Below the pieces are notes generated by a model. It was not told where the DNA came from. It searched no databases and saw nothing but the letters and a program-made list of their open reading frames with translations. Shown piece by piece: positions 1 through 5,491 of a stretch of 13,185 nt of DNA (position 1 is its first letter; each line of letters opens with the position of its first letter). A program made the position numbers and the translations under genes. Source of the stretch: CAXTEJ01 sp964243295 (GTDB lineage: Bacteria > Actinomycetota > Actinomycetes > Actinomycetales > Angustibacteraceae). The stretch spans positions 1 to 13,185 of the forward strand of contig CAXTEJ010000076.1 in the NCBI GenBank assembly GCA_964243295.1, written 5' to 3'.

Positions 1-559
1 GCTCGGCGCGCATCTGCTGCTCCATCGAGTCCTGCACCGACGCCGGCGGGTCGATCGCCTTGAGCTCGACCCGGTTGACCCGGATGCCCCAGCGGCCGGT
101 CGCCTCGTCGAGCACGCCGCGCAGCGCCGCGTTGATCTGGTCGCGGCTGGTGAGCGTCTGCTCGAGGTCGAGCGAGCCGATGACGTTGCGCAGCGTGGTG
201 ACCGTCAGCTGCTCGATGCCCTGGATGTAGTTGAAGATCTCGTAGACGGCCGACTTGGGGTCGGTCACCTGGAAGTAGATGACCGTGTCGATGCTCACGA
301 CGAGGTTGTCGGAGGTGATGACCGGCTGCGGCGGGAACGACACGACCTGCTCGCGCAGGTCGACCGTCGCGCGGACGCGGTCGACGAACGGCACGAGCAG
401 GTGCAGGCCCGCGTCGAGCGTGCGCGAGTAGCGGCCGAGCCGCTCGACCAGCTGGGCCGTCGCCTGCGGCACGATCCGGACCGTGCGCGCGAGCACCACC
501 AGCGCGAACACGACGACGAGCAGCAGGACCACCAGGGTGGCCACGGCTTCAGGACTCAC
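1..559 (-). CDS. SPFH/band-7 (stomatin-like) membrane protein, partial
   Basis: This is the N-terminal 186 residues of a stomatin/prohibitin-type protein; the C-terminus lies beyond the window. Residues 8-24 form one hydrophobic anchor (TLVVLLLVVVFALVVLA). The band-7 domain follows: QLVERLGRYSRTLDAGLHLLVPFVDRV at about 37-62, then the conserved VVSIDTVIYFQVTDP at 87-101 and a segment ending in ELKAIDPPASV at 165-175. Family members oligomerise at membranes and are thought to scaffold lipid domains or modulate membrane proteases; the substrate is unknown. The GTG start at 559-557 is chosen because it overlaps the nfeD stop (GTGA, 4 nt) and has a GGAG Shine-Dalgarno 5 nt upstream. The pairing with NfeD is the classic NfeD-stomatin operon, also seen as Rv1487-Rv1488 in M. 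tuberculosis. Family is confident; cellular role is inferred. Confidence 0.93.
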   Translation of the reverse strand, partial: MSPEAVATLVVLLLVVVFALVVLARTVRIVPQATAQLVERLGRYSRTLDAGLHLLVPFVDRVRATVDLREQVVSFPPQPVITSDNLVVSIDTVIYFQVTDPKSAVYEIFNYIQGIEQLTVTTLRNVIGSLDLEQTLTSRDQINAALRGVLDEATGRWGIRVNRVELKAIDPPASVQDSMEQQMRAE

Positions 560-1029
560 GACAGCTCCGGTTCTGGGCCGGACGGCGTGACGACCGCGGT
601 GGCCCCCTCGATGGCGGTGACCCGGACGGTGCGCCCGGGGAGCAGGCCGTCGGGTGCGGTGGGCGCCGCGCGCGCCGACCACACCTCGCCGGCGAGCCGG
701 ATGCGACCGCCGGTGGCGGTCACGGTCTCGACCACGAGCGCCTCGCGGCCGACGTGCGCGGCGGTGCCGGTGAGCGAGGCGGTGCCACCCTCGTCGTACA
801 GCCGGCGACGCAGCAGCGGGCGCACCACGCCGAGCAGCAGCAGCGACACCGCGACGGCCGCGAGCACCTGCACCACGACACCCGCCCCGAGCGCTGCGGC
901 GAGCGCGCCGGCCAGCGCTCCCCCGGCCAGCATCGCGAAGATGAGGTCGACCGTGGCGACCTCGACGGCACCGAGCACCAGGGCCAGCGCCACCCAGCCC
1001 AGCACCGGGTGATCGGTCAGCCAGTCCAC
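556..1029 (-). CDS. NfeD-like membrane protein (C-terminal OB-fold)
   Basis: A 157-aa protein of the short NfeD type: a hydrophobic half followed by a soluble OB-fold domain. Hydrophobic segments run from about residue 10 to 70 (WVALALVLGAVEVATVDLIF, then an Ala/Gly-rich stretch ending VSLLLLGVV). The region from about 83 to 150 (LTGTAAHVGREALVVETV, then RIRLAGEVWSARA and LLPGRTVRVTAIEGATAVV) matches the NfeD C-terminal beta-barrel. It lacks the long ClpP-like serine protease domain of full-length NfeD. NfeD proteins are genetic partners of stomatins, and the downstream SPFH gene overlaps it by 4 nt. The GTG at 1029-1027 is preferred to upstream in-frame starts because it has a purine-rich GGGGAGGGG Shine-Dalgarno about 5 nt before it, and the upstream extension is low-complexity Arg/Ala/Pro. 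Confidence 0.9.
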   Translation of the reverse strand: MDWLTDHPVLGWVALALVLGAVEVATVDLIFAMLAGGALAGALAAALGAGVVVQVLAAVAVSLLLLGVVRPLLRRRLYDEGGTASLTGTAAHVGREALVVETVTATGGRIRLAGEVWSARAAPTAPDGLLPGRTVRVTAIEGATAVVTPSGPEPELS

Positions 1030-1057
1030 GTCCGCCCCTCCCCCGCACCCTGCAGCG

Positions 1058-1091
1058 ACCGGACGCCGGAGCCGGGGCGCCGCTGTCCGGT
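1058..1091. repeat. 7-bp inverted repeat in the nfeD / transglycosylase divergent region
   Basis: ACCGGAC at 1058-1064 is exactly complementary to GTCCGGT at 1085-1091, with a 20-nt spacer. It lies in the 118-bp gap (1030-1147) between two divergently transcribed genes, where an operator would be expected. GC-rich arms this short also arise by chance, so this is only a candidate site. I see no convincing -10/-35 pair for either gene in this gap. Confidence 0.25.
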
Positions 1092-1147
1092 GCCCACCGT
1101 CGCACGTCCGGGTCAAGTGCGGTGCGAGGTGTGCCGACGACACGAGG

Positions 1148-2332
1148 GTGATCTTCGCCCGCAGCAGGCTGCGCCCCCTCGCGGGGGTCGTCGTCGCGCT
1201 CGCCCTCGCCGGCCCGGCTGCCACCGCGGCCGCCGCCGACCGGTCAGCCGGGACGGCGGCCGCCAGCTCCCCGACGTCCGACCCCACCGGCGACGGTGCG
1301 GCCGGCCCGCCACGCGACGCCGGCCTCGACGCTGCTCGCGACCCGAGCGCGCTCGACGCCGAGGTCGCCGGCGCCCGGGCGCAGGCTCAGGCGGCCGGCA
1401 CCGCGGTGAGCGCGCTCACCGCCCGGCTGCGCGAGGCGCAGACCGCCTACGGCCGGGCCGTCGCAGGCGTCGGCAGCCAGGCGTCCGTCACCTGGACGGC
1501 CGTCGAGCGCGCCCGCGAGCTCGAGCGGTCGGTGACCCGGGTCGCCGACGAGCGGGCCGGCACCGCGCGGGCCCTCTACATGGGCGGCGGCAGCGAGGGG
1601 CTCGCGTCCTCGCTGCTCGACGCCGACGACCCCGCCGACCTCGCGGGCCGGCTGGTCGCCGTCCGGCGGCTGCTCGAGCGGTCGTCGCAGATGCAGGCGC
1701 AGACCGAGGCCGACACCCGGCGCGCGCAGCAGGCGGCCGAGGCGGCGGACGCGGCCGGCAGCCAGGCGGTCGTGACCGTCGCGCTCGTCGGCGAGCGGGC
1801 GGCCCGGCTCGACAGCCTGCTCGCCGCCGCGCAGGGCCGGCTCGACGCCCTGTCGGCCCGCTCGCGCGCCCTGTCGCAGGCCCAGGCCGCGGCCCGTGCG
1901 CTCGCTGCTGCGCGTGCCGCCGTCGCCGCCCAGCAGCTGCTGGTGCGCCAGAGCGTCACCGCGGTGGCGCCGCCCGCCGACTTCTTCTCGCTCTACCACG
2001 CGGCGGCGCTGACCTGCCCGGGGATGCCGTGGCAGCTGCTCGCCGCCGTGGGCCAGATCGAGAGCGGCCACGGGCGCGACAACGGCCCGAGCTCGGCGGG
2101 CGCGATCGGGCCCATGCAGTTCATGCCCGCCACCTTCGCCGCCTACGCGGTGGACGGCGACCGCGACGGGCTCGCCGATCCGTGGGCGCCCGCCGACTCG
2201 GTCTACACGGCGGCCCGCTACCTGTGCTCGAACGGCGCCGGCTCGCCCGCCGGCCTGCAGCGGGCGCTGCTCGCCTACAACCACGCGCAGTGGTACGTCG
2301 ACCTGGTGCTGGGCGCCATGGCCGGCTACTGA
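1148..2332 (+). CDS. Secreted coiled-coil lytic transglycosylase (SLT/MltB-type fold)
   Basis: A 394-aa exported peptidoglycan hydrolase candidate. Residues 1-30 look like a Sec signal peptide: basic RSRLR, hydrophobic PLAGVVVALALAG, then a cleavage region near ATAAAA-D. Residues about 65-270 are Ala/Arg/Glu/Gln-rich and almost free of Gly/Pro breaks, predicting a long coiled coil. Residues 278-394 are a lytic transglycosylase domain: LAAVGQIESGHG with the likely catalytic Glu305, GPMQFMPATF at 321-330, and AYNHAQWYV at 376-384. Such enzymes cleave the MurNAc-GlcNAc bond, leaving 1,6-anhydroMurNAc. Cys290 and Cys360 flank the active-site half and could form a disulfide outside the cell. The GTG start is supported by the signal peptide; the GAGG before it is too close to act as a normal Shine-Dalgarno. 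Cell-wall remodelling is inferred from the family. Confidence 0.88.
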   Translation: MIFARSRLRPLAGVVVALALAGPAATAAAADRSAGTAAASSPTSDPTGDGAAGPPRDAGLDAARDPSALDAEVAGARAQAQAAGTAVSALTARLREAQTAYGRAVAGVGSQASVTWTAVERARELERSVTRVADERAGTARALYMGGGSEGLASSLLDADDPADLAGRLVAVRRLLERSSQMQAQTEADTRRAQQAAEAADAAGSQAVVTVALVGERAARLDSLLAAAQGRLDALSARSRALSQAQAAARALAAARAAVAAQQLLVRQSVTAVAPPADFFSLYHAAALTCPGMPWQLLAAVGQIESGHGRDNGPSSAGAIGPMQFMPATFAAYAVDGDRDGLADPWAPADSVYTAARYLCSNGAGSPAGLQRALLAYNHAQWYVDLVLGAMAGY

Positions 2333-2356
2333 GCGGTCACCGCCGGGCGGTGCCGC
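2333..2356 (+). terminator. Hairpin terminator candidate after the transglycosylase
   Basis: Starting immediately after the stop codon, GCGG+CACCGC (2333-2336, 2338-2343) pairs with GCGGTG+CCGC (2347-2356). This gives 10 base pairs with one bulged T and a 3-nt loop. There is no U-tract, as is common for GC-rich actinobacterial hairpins. It lies in a 57-bp convergent gap. Confidence 0.55.
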
Positions 2357-2367
2357 AGCGCGGTGGC

Positions 2368-2384
2368 GCCGGGCGGACGCCGGC
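2368..2384 (-). terminator. Short hairpin after the ABC ATPase gene
   Basis: GCCGG (2368-2372) pairs with CCGGC (2380-2384) around a 7-nt loop, six bases beyond the ATPase stop codon on the minus strand. It is weaker than the hairpin serving the opposing gene. The two together occupy most of the 57-bp convergent gap. Confidence 0.35.
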
Positions 2385-2389
2385 CGTGC

Positions 2390-3172
2390 TCACCGGGCCC
2401 GCGCCGACCACCGGTCGCCGTGCCGCTCGAGCACCAGCGGCAGCCCGAACGTCGCCTCCAGGTTGGCCTGCGTGAGCGTCAGCTCGATCGGGCCGGCGGC
2501 CACGACACGTCCCCCGCGCAGCAGCAGGACGTCGGTGAAGTGCGGGGGGATCTCCTCGACGTGGTGGGTGACCAGCACCAGCGCGGGCGCGTAGACGTCC
2601 TCGGCGATGGCGCCGAGCCGCCGCAGCAGGTCCTCGCGGCCACCGAGGTCGAGGCCGGCGGCCGGCTCGTCGAGCAGCATCAGCTCGGGGTCGGTCATGA
2701 GGGCGCGGGCGATCTGCACCCGCTTGCGCTCACCCTCGCTGAGCGTGCCGAAGGTGCGGTCGGCGAGGTGCGCCACGCCGAGCGTCTCGAGCAGCTCGTG
2801 GGCGCGGCCGTGGTCGGTCTCGTCGTACTGCTCGGTCCAGCGGCCGGCGACGGCGTAGGAGGCGGTGACGACGACGTCGCTCACGCGCTCACGCGGCGGG
2901 ATGCGCTCGGACAGCGCCGCGCTGGCCAGGCCGATGCGCGGCCGCAGCTCGAAGACGTCGACGGCGCCGAGCACCTCGCCGAGCACCCCGGCGACGCCCG
3001 TCGTGGGGTGCAGCTGGGCGGCGGCGACCTGCAGCAGCGTCGTCTTGCCGGCGCCGTTGGGGCCGAGCACGACCCAGCGCTCGCCCTCGCTGACCGACCA
3101 GTCGACGTCCTCGACCAGCGCCGTGCCGCCTCGCACCACGGTCACGCCGGCCATCTCGAGGACGTCACTCAT
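2390..3172 (-). CDS. ABC transporter ATP-binding protein (orphan ATPase)
   Basis: A 260-aa single nucleotide-binding domain with every core motif: Walker A GPNGAGKTT (37-45), ABC signature TLSEGERKR (143-151), Walker B LMLLDEPAAGLD (164-175) and the H-loop VTHHVEEIP (201-209). It hydrolyses ATP at the cytoplasmic face of a transporter, but no permease or binding protein is adjacent, so the substrate is unknown. The sequence recalls the stand-alone actinobacterial ATPase next to serB2 in M. tuberculosis (Rv3041c); here serB is also in the neighbourhood, though not adjacent. The ATG at 3172 is preferred to one seven codons upstream because the protein then starts MSDVLEMAGV, as in the family, and a TAGGGT hexamer ends exactly 7 nt upstream. 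That spacing suggests a leaderless mRNA. Confidence 0.92.
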   Translation of the reverse strand: MSDVLEMAGVTVVRGGTALVEDVDWSVSEGERWVVLGPNGAGKTTLLQVAAAQLHPTTGVAGVLGEVLGAVDVFELRPRIGLASAALSERIPPRERVSDVVVTASYAVAGRWTEQYDETDHGRAHELLETLGVAHLADRTFGTLSEGERKRVQIARALMTDPELMLLDEPAAGLDLGGREDLLRRLGAIAEDVYAPALVLVTHHVEEIPPHFTDVLLLRGGRVVAAGPIELTLTQANLEATFGLPLVLERHGDRWSARAR

Positions 3173-3179
3173 GCGCCCG

Positions 3180-3185
3180 ACCCTA
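3180..3185 (-). promoter_or_regulatory. TAGGGT -10-like element, leaderless start of the ABC ATPase
   Basis: On the minus strand TAGGGT is followed by seven bases and then the ATG at 3172. With initiation 6-8 nt downstream of a -10, transcription would begin at or within a base of the start codon. No recognisable -35 or close Shine-Dalgarno is present. Confidence 0.6.
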
Positions 3186-3216
3186 CCGAGCACCCGAGCC
3201 GCCCCGGACCGGCCCG

Positions 3217-3222
3217 TAGCCT
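3217..3222 (+). promoter_or_regulatory. TAGCCT -10-like element, leaderless start of the 261-aa protein gene
   Basis: TAGCCT is followed by six bases and then the GTG at 3229. This matches the TANNNT-to-start spacing of actinobacterial leaderless genes. It sits 31 bp from the opposing TAGGGT element, so two divergent promoters share a 56-bp gap with no obvious -35 on either side. Confidence 0.5.
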
Positions 3223-3228
3223 GGTGCG

Positions 3229-4014
3229 GTGACTGCGCCGCTCCCCCGCTCCGCCCTGCTCGCGGCCTGGGCCGGCGCCGCGCTCGCCGGGCGGGTGCAG
3301 CCCGACACCGCCGTCCGCGTCATCCAGGCGCAGGACGAGCCGCACCTCGTCGAGACCGTCGGCGACACCCCGCTCGACGCCTGCACCGACCTGCCCGAGC
3401 TGGTGGCCGGGCTGCGCGGGTCAGGTGTCAGCGGGCTGCGCGTGGTGCTGCCGGCGCCCGGCGACCCGCTCGGCCTGCCGGGGCCCGCCGACGTCAACGC
3501 CGAGGCGCTGGACGCCGGCGAGTGCGTGCTCACGGTCGGCGGCCCGCCGCTCGCGCTGGTGCCCGTCGTCGAGGAGTTCGGCTCGACGTACGACACCGGC
3601 TTCCTGGTCACCTGGCGCGTCCACACGACTCCGCCGCTGCGCGTCACGGACGTCGGCAGCGTCGCCGAGGCCGAGCGGCACCTGCGGGAGGCCCTGATGC
3701 GCGCGACCGAGCAGCTCGGCGACCTCGACGTCGCCCGCTGGCGGCCCGACGCCGCGACCCGCATCGACGGGCTTCGCACCGGTCGCGGCCCCACCGACGC
3801 GCTGCCGCCCGACAGCCCACCCCGCTCGGCGCGCGTGCTCGACCTCGCCTGGCGGGTGCGCGGCATCGTCGAGCTCGCCCGCGAGGACGACGGCGGCTCG
3901 GTCAGCGGCTGGGAGGTCACCCGCCGCACTGAGGCGCTGCGCGGCCTCGACGACGTCAGCCGCCGCGCCGTCGTCGCGGCCATCAACGCCCCGCTGGAGC
4001 AGCTGGGGGCCTGA
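3229..4014 (+). CDS. Conserved-looking protein of unknown function
   Basis: A 261-aa soluble protein with codon use like its neighbours; I cannot assign it to a named family. There are no clear membrane segments after the Ala-rich N-terminus (ALLAAWAGAALAG, 9-21), which could be a helix rather than a signal peptide. The middle reads as alternating strands (LRVVLPAPGDPLGLPGP near 75-91, then PLALVPVVEEFGSTYDTGFLVTWRV near 106-130). The C-terminal third is helical (AEAERHLREALMRATEQL near 145-162, and ARVLDLAWRVRGIVELA near 202-218). There are no cysteine clusters or nucleotide-binding loops beyond one Cys near 52 and one near 98. It is divergent from the ABC ATPase across 56 bp, hinting at linked regulation. 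The GTG start fits the upstream TAGCCT; no function is proposed. Confidence 0.85.
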   Translation: MTAPLPRSALLAAWAGAALAGRVQPDTAVRVIQAQDEPHLVETVGDTPLDACTDLPELVAGLRGSGVSGLRVVLPAPGDPLGLPGPADVNAEALDAGECVLTVGGPPLALVPVVEEFGSTYDTGFLVTWRVHTTPPLRVTDVGSVAEAERHLREALMRATEQLGDLDVARWRPDAATRIDGLRTGRGPTDALPPDSPPRSARVLDLAWRVRGIVELAREDDGGSVSGWEVTRRTEALRGLDDVSRRAVVAAINAPLEQLGA

Positions 4015-4020
4015 CGCCCG

Positions 4021-4035
4021 GTAGCTCTCCGCTAC
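4021..4035 (+). terminator. Small hairpin after the 261-aa protein gene
   Basis: GTAGC (4021-4025) pairs perfectly with GCTAC (4031-4035) around the loop TCTCC, six bases after the stop codon. It is short and has no U-tract. A perfect 12-bp GC palindrome (CGCGCCGGCGCG, 4051-4062) follows and may also contribute to termination. Confidence 0.35.
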
Positions 4036-4070
4036 GTGACTGCGCTGCGGCGCGCCGGCGCGGCTCCGCT

Positions 4071-4154
4071 GTGATCACGTTACGTAGGTGACGGCACGCC
4101 TCACGCGGCATGCACGCCACGTGAAGCGCTCCCCCACCTACGTAACGTGATCAC
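4071..4154. repeat. 84-nt concentric palindrome between convergent genes
   Basis: GTGATCACGTTACGTAGGTG (4071-4090) is the exact reverse complement of 4135-4154. Inside it, 4101-4109 pairs with 4116-4124 at eight of nine positions. Both repeats share the same centre, 4112/4113. Five of ten bases in the connecting segments also pair, as does the central TGCA, so 35 of 42 possible pairs form. Each outer arm contains the smaller palindromes GTGATCAC and TACGTA. Its place between the converging 261-aa gene and glgA/glgM suggests a bidirectional terminator. Its regularity also fits a dispersed palindromic element (REP/MITE-like) or a protein-binding dyad. No target-site duplication is evident. Confidence 0.85.
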
Positions 4155-4185
4155 GGTCGACCCCGGCGCAGCCCACGCCGCGCGC

Positions 4186-4200
4186 GCCCGGACGTCGGGC
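4186..4200 (-). terminator. Hairpin candidate downstream of glgA/glgM
   Basis: GCCCG (4186-4190) pairs with CGGGC (4196-4200) around a 5-nt loop, 15 bases past the glgA/glgM stop codon on the minus strand. It is short but GC-only. The larger palindrome further downstream is the stronger candidate terminator for this gene. Confidence 0.3.
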
Positions 4201-4215
4201 AGCGGGGTGGGTGGG

Positions 4216-5406
4216 TCAGCGCAGGACGGTGTCGTACACGGCGAGCGTGCGCTCGGCGACCGTCGTCCAGGCGAACTCGGCGACGGCGCGCTCGCGCCCG
4301 GCGCGGCCCATGGCCCGGGCGGCCTCGGGGTCACCGACGACCTCGCCTAGCGTGGCGGCCAGGTCGGCGACGAAGCGCTCGGGGTCGAGCGGGGTGCCGG
4401 TGCCGTCGTCCGACTGCTCGATGGGCACCAGCCGGCCGGTGACGCCGTCCGCGACCACCTCGGGGATGCCACCGGTCGCGGTGCCGACGACCGCGGCCTC
4501 GCAGGCCATGGCCTCCAGGTTGACGATGCCGAGCGGCTCGTAGACCGAGGGGCACGCGAAGGCGGTGGCCGACGACAGCAGCGCGACGACGTCCTCGCGG
4601 TCGAGCATGCGGTCGATCCACACGACGCCCTCGCGGGTCTCGCGCAGCCCGGCGACCAGGCCCTGCACCTCGGCCATGATCGCGGGGGTGTCGGGGGCGC
4701 CGGCGCACAGCACGACCTGCACGTCGGGGTCGAGCCGGGCCACCGCGCGAAGGAAGAAGGGCAGGCCCTTCTGCCGGGTGATGCGGCCGACGAAGACGAC
4801 GCTGCGGCGGTCAGGGTCGACGCCGAGGGCGCGGACGGCGTCCGGCCGCTCGCGACGAGACCACAGCTCGGTGTCGATGCCGTTGTGCACCACGTGCACC
4901 CTGCCCGGGTCGACCGCCGGGTAGCTGCGCAGGACGTCGGCGCGCATGCCGGCGCTGACGGCGATGACGGCGCTCGCGCCCTCGTAGGCCGTGCGCTCGA
5001 CCCACGACGACAGCGCGTAGCCGCCGCCGAGCTGCTCGGCCTTCCACGGCCGCAGCGGTTCCAGGCTGTGGGCGGTCACCACGTGGGGGGCGGAGTGCAG
5101 CAGGCCGCCGAGGTGGCCGGCGAGGTTCGCGTACCAGGTGTGCGAGTGCAGCACGTCGGCGCCGGCGCAGTCCGACGCCATCGGCAGGTCGACGCCGAGG
5201 GTGCGCAGGGCGGCGTTGGCGCCCGCGAGGTCGGCAGGCTCGGCGTACGACGTGGTGCCCGCCTCCTCGCGCGTGGCACCGAACGCCCGCACCCGGACGT
5301 CGAGGCCCTCGCGCGCACGCAGGGCACGCGTCAGCTCGGCGACGTGGACCCCAGCACCGCCATAGACCTCGGGCGGGTACTCCTTGCTCAGCAGGTCGAT
5401 GCGCAC
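4216..5406 (-). CDS. glgA: GT4 glycogen synthase / alpha-maltose-1-phosphate synthase (GlgA/GlgM)
   Basis: A 396-aa GT-B glycosyltransferase of family GT4, the actinobacterial type annotated as GlgA and characterised in mycobacteria as GlgM. That enzyme transfers glucose from ADP-glucose to glucose-1-phosphate, making maltose-1-phosphate for GlgE-dependent alpha-glucan synthesis. The N-terminus has the donor/acceptor loop LLSKEYPPEVYGGAGVHVAEL (5-25). The C-terminal half has FVGRITRQKG (205-214) and the EX7E motif in SVYEPLGIVNLEAM (287-300, with Glu290 and Glu298). The GTG at 5406 gives the family start MRIDLLSKEYPPEVYGG; the 68 upstream in-frame codons are non-conserved and overlap glgC. 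TAGGTT ends 7 nt before this GTG. Divergence from glgC, as in Rv1212c/Rv1213, supports the pathway. Whether the main product is maltose-1-phosphate or a longer glucan cannot be told from sequence. Confidence 0.93.
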   Translation of the reverse strand: MRIDLLSKEYPPEVYGGAGVHVAELTRALRAREGLDVRVRAFGATREEAGTTSYAEPADLAGANAALRTLGVDLPMASDCAGADVLHSHTWYANLAGHLGGLLHSAPHVVTAHSLEPLRPWKAEQLGGGYALSSWVERTAYEGASAVIAVSAGMRADVLRSYPAVDPGRVHVVHNGIDTELWSRRERPDAVRALGVDPDRRSVVFVGRITRQKGLPFFLRAVARLDPDVQVVLCAGAPDTPAIMAEVQGLVAGLRETREGVVWIDRMLDREDVVALLSSATAFACPSVYEPLGIVNLEAMACEAAVVGTATGGIPEVVADGVTGRLVPIEQSDDGTGTPLDPERFVADLAATLGEVVGDPEAARAMGRAGRERAVAEFAWTTVAERTLAVYDTVLR

Positions 5407-5413
5407 GCTCGGA

Positions 5414-5419
5414 AACCTA
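5414..5419 (-). promoter_or_regulatory. TAGGTT -10-like element, leaderless start of glgA/glgM
   Basis: On the minus strand TAGGTT is followed by seven bases and the GTG at 5406. The spacing equals that before glgC and the ABC ATPase. A GGAGG lies just upstream of the hexamer, too far from the start codon to act as a Shine-Dalgarno. Confidence 0.55.
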
Positions 5420-5478
5420 GACCTCCGGCGGTCCGAAGGCACCTCCCTCCACCCCTCGCCACCCAGGGCTCGCGGGCC

Positions 5479-5484
5479 TAGGGT
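5479..5484 (+). promoter_or_regulatory. TAGGGT -10-like element, leaderless start of glgC
   Basis: TAGGGT is followed by seven bases and then the ATG at 5492. It is back to back with the glgA/glgM element inside an 85-bp divergent region, so ADP-glucose synthesis and use may be coordinated from here. No clear -35 is visible. Confidence 0.6.
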
Positions 5485-5491
5485 CAGCGCC

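Noticed and set aside
1111..1116. TTGACC on the minus strand as a -35 for nfeD
   Set aside because: No -10-like hexamer lies 16-19 bp downstream, so it is not supported as a promoter.
1244..2284. Long open frame on the minus strand antisense to the transglycosylase
   Set aside because: The plus-strand frame has a signal peptide and transglycosylase motifs. The antisense protein is Gly/Arg/Val-rich low complexity, typical of shadow frames in very GC-rich DNA.
4071..4154. CRISPR repeat or insertion-sequence end
   Set aside because: There is a single palindrome, no direct repeats with spacers, and no transposase frame or target-site duplication nearby.
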